64,000 nt of DNA from Phoronis australis. Lineage: Eukaryota > Phoronida > Phoronidae. The notes under the pieces are model-generated. The model ran no database searches, was not told the DNA's origin, and was given only the letters and a program-made list of their open reading frames with translations. The DNA lies in assembly GCA_002633005.1 (NCBI GenBank), contig NMRA01000381.1, positions 361,229 to 425,228 of the forward strand. The letters are read 5' to 3'. Numbering within the stretch: the stretch's first letter is position 1; every line of letters starts with the position of its first letter. Made by a program: the position numbers and the translations under genes. Positions 57,201-64,000 of this stretch are shown here, in pieces.

Positions 57201-59037
57201 CCTGATGATTTCCAGCTTCTGAGTAAACCACTGCAACGAAAGTACAACAGCCGCAGTGCAGACATCGGTCTATTTGGATAACAACTCATTCCTACCAAGT
57301 GACTCGAGAATATGTAGAACAACAAAAACCTAAAAATGTGACAGTACTTGTCCCATTTTTAAAAAAACTATTTCAAAAACACAATCATGCCAATGGACGT
57401 CGAACAAACAAAGACAGGTATCGTCATTCAGTATCAAACAAGCTCAGTAAACTGAGTTCTAAAGTACTGGGTATGAGGTCCAAGTATTTGTAGCAATCTC
57501 ACCTTTTCCTGGTTAAGCTTCCCTATCATAACATTGTAGGGGTAGTTATGACAACGGTCATAATTAAGACTCTGAAATTACGAACAAAATCATAAAAATA
57601 GTAGGAATAGTATAATTGTCATCTAACAGCATTTTGAAAAATAAAACATGCAATAACTTCATCAGGAGAGTTAACTTTCCTTGAGAAAAAGTAAGTCTCG
57701 ATTTTAACAACCCAGCTCTTGGCCTTAAATGTAAGTCTCGATTTTAACAACCAAGCTCTTGGCCTTAAAAGTAAGTCTCGATTTTATCAACCCAGCTCTT
57801 GCTGGCTATAAATGTAAGTCTCGATTTTAACAACCAAGCTCTTGGCCTTAAATGTAAGTCTCGATTTTAACAACCAAGCTCTTGGCCTTAAATGTAAGTC
57901 TCGATTTTAACAACCCAGCTCTTGGCCTTAAATGTAAGTCTCCATTTTAACAACCCAGCTCTTGGCCTTAAATGTAACTCTCGATTTTAACAACCCAGCT
58001 CTTGACAATTACGAAATGGGAAGTGGCACATCATCGCAACCAAACATTTCATATAAAATGCTATGAATCTGACACTATTCAAAAGAATGGAGGGGTTTGG
58101 GAGAGCAACCACAATCTAGTAGAAGTCTAAATCTCCACTAATTAACGAAAATTTAAGGACATCATCATTTCAATAAGAAGTGTGTGAAATCAAACAGACC
58201 TCATAATCCTTCACAGGTAGCAGATTGCCTTCCACGTGACTCGAAAACAAAGCGGTCTGGAAACAGACAACATTTTACATAAGCATAAGAACAAGAGTCA
58301 GAGTACAATTTCTGAATGCAGGCCCATAGGCTCACTCACTTGTGGCCAGAGACTCGGTATATGCTTTTGCGCAAGTTGATGTGCTGCTTTCGACAAAAGT
58401 GGAGCTTAACTTTTCCGTTTATTTCCTTTCGTTCCAGACTACCAAACAAAACAAATTTATAAATTAGCACATTTGCCGTTTTGCCAACTGGTGCAGCATT
58501 AAATTTTGACTCCGTGAATAATGCCTCCAAGGTTGAAAAACAAGACTTTTGATGGTAGTACTTTAAATGTGTAATTTTCAACAAAGTTGGATGAAAAATG
58601 ACTCCTCATTGTTGAACATTGTGTTATCAGGTCATTGAAAATATGTTGGCAAGGGAGACATGTACAAACGACTATTCACTAATTAGCATCGCAAATGGTT
58701 TAGGGTCAAGGCCAGGCACGTCGTCCGCCGTGCGCAAAGGAAGGAGGGAAGGGGGGCATCAAAATTTTACATCATACTAACTTCATTGTATGCTTATTCT
58801 TTATAATAACATGGGTCAAACTACTATAATAAGCAATATGCAGCAACTTGGAATAGGGCTTGGAGTCGTGCAATGCGCCACGAGGACTGGCTAGCTGTAG
58901 CCAGAGCGGTTCACTGTTGACACACTTACCCCTTCAGTCTGAATATCCTCACTGTTGTCCCGCTTAGGTACAGAAGTTTCTAATCCATGTTCTAAGTTAC
59001 TCGAAGAATCTTGGAATCTTCCAAATGCGGATGACAT
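39265..59037 (-). CDS. CLCN6: CLC-6-type chloride/proton exchanger, complete 22-exon gene
   Basis: Vertebrate CLC-6 is a late-endosomal 2Cl-/H+ antiporter. Coding exons (high to low): 59037-58930, 58256-58200, 57571-57503, 57230-57162, 56294-56228, 56112-56006, 51617-51491, 50502-50435, 49189-49084, 48818-48733, 48224-48111, 46839-46670, 46116-46029, 44662-44536, 43365-43212, 42337-42178, 41892-41786, 41500-41341, 40770-40624, 40165-40058, 39606-39481, 39351-39265. All phases match, giving 803 residues (human about 869; the CBS1 linker is shorter). Landmarks: KDYE then SLNYDRC near the N-terminus, GSGIP 164-168, GKEGP with gating Glu208, proton Glu275 in [10 protein letters not shown], pore Tyr514 in RIYSGTF, CBS1 from about 596 and CBS2 about 734-803. 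CLC-7 is less likely: [12 protein letters not shown] and ESTNEISYG are CLC-6-like. All introns are GT-AG except the one after exon 11, which has a GC donor (AAG|GCAAGA). Exon 19's acceptor is the least certain. Confidence 0.96.
42452..42602. mobile_element. 151-bp MITE in a CLCN6 intron
   Basis: Starts CAGTGTCCGATTTAC and ends CGAGGTCCGCCATTG, imperfect inverted termini. Flanked by CACAT and CACCT, a likely decayed 5-bp duplication. The left end resembles that of the element at 21563. Confidence 0.7.
43870..44440. repeat. Modular repeat with TTTCATGAAAATCC motif (CLCN6 intron)
   Basis: Variants of TATTTGCCAAATTTCATGAA plus AATCCGTCCA occur at about 43930, 44090, 44210 and 44350, ending in a GGACGGACGG-rich stretch. 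Related phrases (TTAATAGAAACCTATT, CCATCCGAAAAATCGATTGA) recur at about 47460-47710. The class is unknown. Confidence 0.5.
45037..45126. repeat. 30-bp tandem repeat, 3 copies (CLCN6 intron)
   Basis: Units of ATTAAGCCAAAAATAATACA plus TGTGAGGATC, with the third diverged. Confidence 0.85.
45240..45440. repeat. Array of ~20-bp units headed by AATTAATT (CLCN6 intron)
   Basis: AATTAATTA-type heads recur about every 17-23 bp across nine units, each with a different GC-containing tail (for example GCTAACGGCGTT, GCTTGTGGAGCA, ATTAACGTGGCA). Confidence 0.7.
46520..46621. repeat. 34-bp tandem repeat, 3 copies (CLCN6 intron)
   Basis: Units begin CGTGGAAGTAGTCCACATGT and end CACTTGTTTGG. The half-palindrome GTGGAAGTAGTCCAC lies in every unit. 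Confidence 0.9.
48363..48540. mobile_element. Foldback element with hammerhead-like core (CLCN6 intron)
   Basis: Arms 48363-48444 and 48458-48540 are inverted copies: the inner 23 bp are perfect (ACATCATCAGGTTATATACA plus ATA) and the outer part is diverged, ending GGACAATCGTCGCACAAAT. The loop is 13 bp. The right arm contains CTGATGA, a short hairpin, GAAA and CGTC in hammerhead-ribozyme order (48471-48501). Penelope-like elements are known to carry such motifs, so this may be a PLE terminal fragment. Confidence 0.75.
49785..50010 (+). repeat. Dispersed repeat family E, copy 4 (CLCN6 intron)
   Basis: TTGGCCAACCCAATAA, CGTTCTTGTTGGTAACGGA, TAAGGAATAATACGAGACCG, CCCAATTCGATTTTC and TTTAGCCAGTTAAACAGGG in family order. 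Confidence 0.8.
51912..53294. mobile_element. 1.4-kb DNA transposon with GAGTA-rich subterminal repeats
   Basis: CAGGGCCCGGTCTCCAATCT at the left is exactly inverted at the right end (53294). Inside both ends about 200-300 bp is dense in ACTCGA/CGAGTA and GAGTATGAG motifs, a typical pattern of transposase-binding subterminal repeats in hAT-like elements. No transposase frame is present and the flanks show no clear 5- or 8-bp duplication. It lies in the large CLCN6 intron 6. Confidence 0.85.
54174..54435 (+). mobile_element. Family D MITE, copy 3 (best preserved)
   Basis: 262 bp with termini CATGCGCGCACCCAGCC and CTAGGTGTGCGCATG. The 5-bp duplication GGACC lies at 54169-54173 and 54436-54440. 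It lies in CLCN6 intron 6. Confidence 0.88.
54441..56005. other. CLCN6 intron 6, remainder
   Basis: No exon, repeat family or RNA gene recognised. Open frames at 54676-54867 and 55182-55430 have no motif and sit in intron. Confidence 0.5.
57691..58004. repeat. 40-bp minisatellite, 8 copies (CLCN6 intron 2)
   Basis: The unit begins GTAAGTCTCGATTTTAACAA and ends CTCTTGGCCTTAAAT. Eight head-to-tail copies differ at a few sites, and one has a 3-bp-longer tail. Seven of the eight begin GTAAGT on the plus strand (the last has GTAACT), antisense to CLCN6, so they cannot act as donors for it. Confidence 0.95.
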
Positions 59038-59170
59038 AACTAGATAACCAGCGCGTCGATGCTAAATCAAAACCGCCCTCATGTCAACAAGGAAGTGAAG
59101 ATGAAGGTTAAAGGTCACATCTATCGCCTCTGGTGGCAGACTTAGGAACTAGAATTATTGTAAGAACGGG

Positions 59171-59178
59171 TGACGTCA
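59171..59178. promoter_or_regulatory. CRE palindrome TGACGTCA
   Basis: Perfect consensus for CREB/ATF proteins, 134 bp upstream of the CLCN6 start codon on its strand. The same octamer occurs upstream of the gene remnant at 13099. Confidence 0.5.
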
Positions 59179-59205
59179 TCAATTACTGCACACTTCGTGT
59201 TTGCA

Positions 59206-59220
59206 GTTGTCAAGAGCAAC
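59206..59220 (+). promoter_or_regulatory. X-box-like (RFX) site
   Basis: GTTGTC-AAG-AGCAAC is an imperfect inverted repeat of the RFX type, whose usual form is GTTGCC-(1-3)-GGCAAC. It sits upstream of a cilium gene, where RFX control is expected. One base per half-site departs from consensus. Confidence 0.35.
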
Positions 59221-59786
59221 AGCAACTCAGTTACTGTTCTGTAAGCAAGCAACCACTGTCAGACGTTGTATTGGTTCTCGACGCTTTCAGTACCGAGCAG
59301 GTAATTTCTCACTCATTTTGCATCTTGTATCACTCAGAAAAGCGAGAATGTATAACTTGAATCAATGCAAATTTATTAGCTGCTCAGTTTTGACAAGTAT
59401 TTTTGCTGTCATTCAGTCAGAATACAATAGTGGGGATGTACTTGTCAGGTGTTGCCTTGACAAACATTATGCAGCTAGCTGCCTGGTTGGTGTTTCCACA
59501 GCCAATACTTTGGCAGCAATGCCTGATCTCAGTTATAGTTTGAGTACCTGACTCGATCGAGTTCACTAGTCAAGACAGTGAAAAGTTAGCTACTGAGCTG
59601 TATGAAGGCTAGTGAAAAGTGTCACTAGGCGTCAACATGTGGCAGCCTTCATTTCAAGCCTGCCTGCTTTCTGCACACATATTTGGCCTCTCATTCACAT
59701 TGCCAGTAAAATGTTAGTAAAGGTAACCGTACGTATATATTTCAACAGTGGACCATATTTCTGTTAATTTGCCTGTTTCTTTTCAG

Positions 59787-62700
59787 ACACAATGAATAGT
59801 ACGTTGCCAAAAGGACCTGGCACTCGGCATGTCCTGGCTAGTTATGGACCCGATTCAAACTTATACAAGTTTTACTCTACTCAGTATTCAACTTCATACT
59901 CACAGAACTGGGACAAATTCAAGCCAAGACCCGGCAAACACACGGGAACTGGCTACTTGTCTAACTTTAGACCTGGTGTGTATTACAGTGCACGCTTAGA
60001 TGAGTTGGACAATCCAGCAATGGGGTAAGTGCTATGTACTTGCAATTCATACTTGCTCCATTTTGCATGATAGGCCTATCTCTTGTAAATCTTCCAACAA
60101 CTCAGTATCCATATATTGTAAAAGCGAAAAAGCGTAGCAAGTTACTGGCACATTACAAAAACATCAAATTTCAGGTTTCAACACCAAATGGCAACAATTT
60201 CTAAATTGAGGCTAATCCAATCTAGTCCATTGTTCAGTATTCCTGTGCTCTCTAGTCTGGCATCAAGACTTGCAGCTGGCCAGTTATCTACCATGGTTCA
60301 AAAAGTTAATCTACGGATTAAGATGAACTCTATTCATACTTTATTTAAACTGTAATTGCTTGTGTCCACTTTTTGTAATTTGACCTTTCAATTTCTTGTT
60401 TTAGGCGCATTGTTGCTGGCAATTATAAATCCATCACTCACAAGCAGTTCCTGCCATATGAAAATCCATCTGGAAAAGAGATTTTACCAAACCAGGTTCA
60501 CCAAATTGGAACTGGATTTGTCCGACAGAAACCCATCACCGCACCTACACATAACGAGGTAATTTAATTACATTGAACTTCTTTCCAAGTACACATGCGA
60601 TTAGTCACAAAAGCAGTCCATTCTCAACTGACTAATATGTTGCTTTTGGCACAGTTAAGTAAGGGACTGTAATTTCCATCTTAAATTTGAGTTTTCAGTA
60701 ATGTGTTGACTATTGCCATTCCCACGGAAACCAAACTAAATCCCATGTAATTTTAGTTAAAAGTACCAGTTCACTACTTGTAGAGCAGCCGGTTAAGATG
60801 GATGAGATCTTGAATTGCTGAAAGTTTGTACGTGCATTGAAACAGTTTGTATTAACTACTTGTCATTGAACTAGGACTCCTTATGTATAATGATCACTTG
60901 TGCTTCTTGAATTAAATCATTTCATGGGTTGTTACAAAAACAGGCATTAATGAGCTGCCAAATGTATACCTCAGCCTTGTGGTTCTAGTGGTTTACTGTA
61001 TATTTATTCCATCTTCTTTCAGGTTAAAGGTGTTTGCATTGATACTAGATCTGCAAATGCTGTCAATGACATCTTGCCTAAACACAAGCCTCATCTGCAC
61101 AAAATTCGAAGTAAAAATCCTGTTGAACTGGAGAACACAGGCTATGTAAGTTAAGATTATGTTAAGTATCCTCATGCTAGTTATATAATGTTACTCCTAC
61201 TAAAATCATTCATTTGTTTTTTGTTTTAAAAATGTCAAACAGTTGAAAGTTACTGGCAATTGAATCCATTACAACATATCTTTGTGATAAATCAAATGAT
61301 GTTTTACGTTTTTCAAACTAAGATCATATGGTGAGAATAGCTAAAGTAGATCGATTAAATTGTGAGAACTTACTTTTTATGCTTGTTTTCACAAATATTA
61401 AGTAATTACCATAATTAGGTTCATTTTGCACGCATGCGCAATGTAATGCTTGCCCATAATTTTTTAATATTCCAATTTAAACACCCATTAATTACAGTAA
61501 ATTGGAAAGTTACATGATTAAAATGTATTAATTGAATGTTTGTATCCAATACAATATACTAAATTTGCGTTACACTTGTACTCCTTCAGGGCCCAGCTTT
61601 TATGTCCACAGAGACACATACTCTGTATCAAGGTGAGCAGCCCGATAGAAGTGACCTGTCAACAAAGACCTTAGGCTACAATGGTATCTCTGGATTTGTA
61701 CACAACAAAAATGTAGAGCCGGTCACTTTCAATCCAGACTGCGCTCACAAGGGAGACAGGCCAGGCTACTATACGAACCGTCCAACAGGTGTCTCTGTAA
61801 TGAACACATCGTTCTGTCCACTGAAGTACCCTCATGTAAGTTGATTGTCTACTCGGTTACTACTATGATGGTTACCGTAAGAATAAGAACATGTCAGAAA
61901 GCCATGGTCAGAGATGAAAACGTGCTAGGGAGCAGTTGAGTTGTAGCAATTTGTGTGCCAGTGTGAAGCATTGCTTTTAAGAAGACAGTATAATATGTTG
62001 CTTCAAATCGTGATAACACTGAGATAATAAGTTCTTTCTATGGTTATCTCTTAGGGAGCAGAACCTGTGCCTAAGCTGGCCGCCCGCTCTGACCGAAACA
62101 CTGGATTTACAGCAGACACCAAGTCAAAGTCTGCCTTTGCTCACAGGGTTATGGAAGACGTAAGTATGTCACTGGGAAAGTAACAGCACTGAACTACATT
62201 GCTGAAGCTGAGACAAGGATTTAATAATGCGTACACTTAGCTGCTTGTAGGTGTATTTATTATTCAACAGTCATCAGCATATTCAAATTAGCTTACTTGT
62301 TACTTAATATCTAAAAATTTAAAGAATAACAAACCAACTTGTTTAGTCAGGACATATGGATTATTTTTACTTCAAAATTATCTCGAATATGTCAATCCCT
62401 TTACAGGCTTATGACAAAGCTGGTGATATACCTACATCAAGACTGCTTCATATGCAAAAAACTGATCCAACAGAGTATCTAAATGCTAATTACCCAAACA
62501 ATCATTCAAGGTAAGTACCATTTGTGTCAAGATAGCAAGACCATCTTCATACTGTATTTGCAATTGCCTTATGAGATACATGGAAAATGATGTACCACAT
62601 ATGTAAGGGTCATTGCATGCTCAAGGCTTGAATTGAAAAACTCAAAATCAGGGGTTGGGCATGAGGGTCAAGTAGAATAGAACTTGCTGAGTGGGCAATC

Positions 62701-63350
62701 CAAACTGAATTAGTTGAAAATTAAGTTGTGGACATTTAGCTGATTTCTGTTCATAGCACCAGCACCATAGAGTATCTGCTCTGGTATAAGGTCTTGGGCT
62801 GGAATAACGAGGGGCGGTCTTATACCTGGGTGGGGTTATACTGTGCATTCAAATGCCTCATGCACTGATCACATGAAATAAGCATGCTCCGTCAGTTCTA
62901 TTTTTATACAGGCAGCCTAGCTAAAGGCCCAAGCATGAGTGTAAGAGGGGATGTACTTATACCTGAACAGGTGGGCTTATATCTGTGCAGGTTATACGCG
63001 AGAATACTACAAAAGTATATGTCTTGGAGGTGGGTTTATAATGAGGGGTTGGTCTATACCAAATCGAATAGTTTATTTGTGCAATAACATAACACAGATT
63101 AGAATGAGATCAATGGTGACAGTTTAATCCTATTTCACCAATGACTGCGTATTAACTAGATTCCTCGTTTTCTTCTCAGTATTACCAGTAAAATCTACCA
63201 AGGCCAGCAGTTACCCAGTGTCAGTTTACCAGATCGTCTCAATAGGACAGACATTGGCAATAAAGAGCTAAGTGGCTACAGTGAAAACAATGATAGATTT
63301 GTTCAAACTAGCGACAATCCTCTGCGCTTCATCACTCATTACTCCACCAG
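59787..63350 (+). CDS. PPP1R32: SAXO4/PPP1R32-like axonemal protein, first seven coding exons (partial)
   Basis: The vertebrate protein (stabilizer of axonemal microtubules 4) is a ciliary/axonemal protein first described as a PP1 regulatory subunit. Coding exons: 59792-60024, 60405-60558, 61023-61145, 61590-61835, 62055-62159, 62407-62510 and 63180-63350, all GT-AG and in phase, giving about 378 residues against about 425 in human. Conserved blocks: LYKFYSTQYSTSYSQ, KFKPRPGKHTGTGYLSNFRP, LDELDNPAMG, a GTGF and a YNGISGF repeat-like motif, FMSTETHTLY, and near the end ELSGYSENNDRFVQ and FITHYSTR. There is no signal peptide or membrane segment. The docking segment reads EVKGVCIDT, where human has a KVxF PP1-binding motif. 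The last exon(s) lie beyond the window. Exon 1 begins five bases before the ATG. Confidence 0.88.
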
Positions 63351-63416
63351 GTGAGTCTTGTTGTAGTCCTAGCATTCTAGTCAGAACCCAGACTCTTGAT
63401 TAGTATTCGAGTGTGG

Positions 63417-64000
63417 CAGTGGCGGATCTAGGATATCACAAGGGGGGGGCCAACATTTTGTCCGGCTGTAAGCATTTGTGCAAACTAAACCACGATTGTA
63501 GATGCGCATAGCACCGAATGGGGGGAGGTCGGGAGGGGGGTTTGCCCCCCTCCCGCTCAGGAAATTTTTCTGTTTTTACCTCTAAAAATCAAGCATTTTC
63601 CTTGATTCCTGAAGTATTATCCAAGAAAAAAAGGAAAAAAAAACAACACGGAGAACGTGTCAAACAGGAAAAACTGAACGTACCAAAGACTCGAACTCAC
63701 GACCTGGGACATAGAGAGCGCGTGCGTTACCACTACACCACCACGATTAACTACAACACTCATACTAAAAGACCTACTTGTTTATGGTCCACAGCGTTTG
63801 TGCGCGAAACCTACTTCTTTTCGTAATGCTTATTACACGTTTTATATTTTGTGCCATCAATTGTTAACAAATTTGTCGTATTTAAAATAGTCTTCAAATG
63901 CCCAAAAGACCAAATCCGTTTTTCGTGTTGGCAATAATGACGGGATTGCTGTGGAAATCGTCTTAAGATAAGGTTTGACAAAGAGAGTATTGCGAGTTTC
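63417..64000 (+). mobile_element. Family A DNA transposon, copy 4 (cut by window end)
   Basis: Begins CAGTGGCGGATCTAGGATAT 67 bp after the exon 7 donor of the SAXO4-like gene and runs to the edge, collinear with the first 584 bp of copies 1 and 2. Confidence 0.93.
63683..63749 (-). repeat. tRNA-like Pol III module inside family A copy 4
   Basis: Minus strand: TGGTGTAGTGGTAACGCACG and GGTCGTGAGTTCGAGTC, nearly intact A and B boxes. Confidence 0.72.

Larger units (their letters stand above)
59038..59786. promoter_or_regulatory. Shared upstream region of CLCN6 and SAXO4-like gene
   Basis: The two coding starts are 755 bp apart and diverge. Candidate sites: DR1-like AGGTTAAAGGTCA (59105-59117), a perfect CRE palindrome TGACGTCA (59171-59178) and an X-box-like inverted repeat GTTGTCAAGAGCAAC (59206-59220). 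The SAXO4-like coding exon starts after an acceptor at 59781-59786, so a non-coding first exon should lie here; GTAAGC near 59239 and GCAG|GTAATT near 59300 are possible donors. Transcription starts are not visible. Confidence 0.5.

Noticed and set aside
57691-58004. CRISPR array
   Set aside because: The 40-bp units are directly adjacent, without unique spacers, in an animal intron.

Overview
This is a eukaryotic (animal) genome window: genes are split by GT-AG introns, coding density is low, and mobile elements fill much of the rest. The gene content (an invertebrate-type sestrin, a CLC-6 chloride/proton exchanger, an axonemal SAXO4/PPP1R32-like protein, a CHK/EcKinase-like kinase, THAP-type fragments) fits a marine invertebrate, perhaps a deuterostome such as a hemichordate or amphioxus. 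I cannot fix the species from sequence alone.

Layout. 1-5.2 kb: last three coding exons of a sestrin (+) and its 3' UTR. 5.2-16 kb: repeats, including one transposon (family A) inserted in another (family B), and two small frameshifted gene remnants at 13.1-13.6 kb. 16.4-17.0 kb: an intact class II aldolase/adducin-type exon (+). 17.3-21.3 kb: LINE ORF2 and ORF1 fragments, two more family A elements, and a 365-bp foldback element built from ~20-bp units. 21.3-34.5 kb: gene-poor, with a deleted Ty1/copia element inside an older repeat, an 18-bp-TIR MITE, a GIY-YIG fragment, family D MITEs and a dead Tc1/mariner transposon. 35.0-37.4 kb: a two-exon CHK/EcKinase-like gene (+). 39.3-59.0 kb: a complete 22-exon CLCN6 gene (-), traceable residue by residue to an 803-aa product, with several mobile elements and minisatellites in its introns. 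59.0-59.8 kb: shared upstream region with CRE, X-box-like and DR1-like sites. 59.8 kb to the end: first seven coding exons of a SAXO4/PPP1R32-like axonemal gene (+), cut by the window edge, with a further family A element in the next intron.

The genes do not form one pathway. Sestrin (amino-acid/stress input to mTORC1) and CLC-6 (endolysosomal ion exchange) both bear on the endolysosome, but nothing in the sequence shows a functional link. The clearest regulatory arrangement is the head-to-head CLCN6/SAXO4 pair.

Points most worth a second look: sestrin has Met where human SESN2 has the leucine-pocket Trp444; a hammerhead-ribozyme-like core lies in a foldback element in a CLCN6 intron; family A transposons all carry a tRNA-like Pol III module; and the same window holds three unrelated arrays of ~20-bp units.
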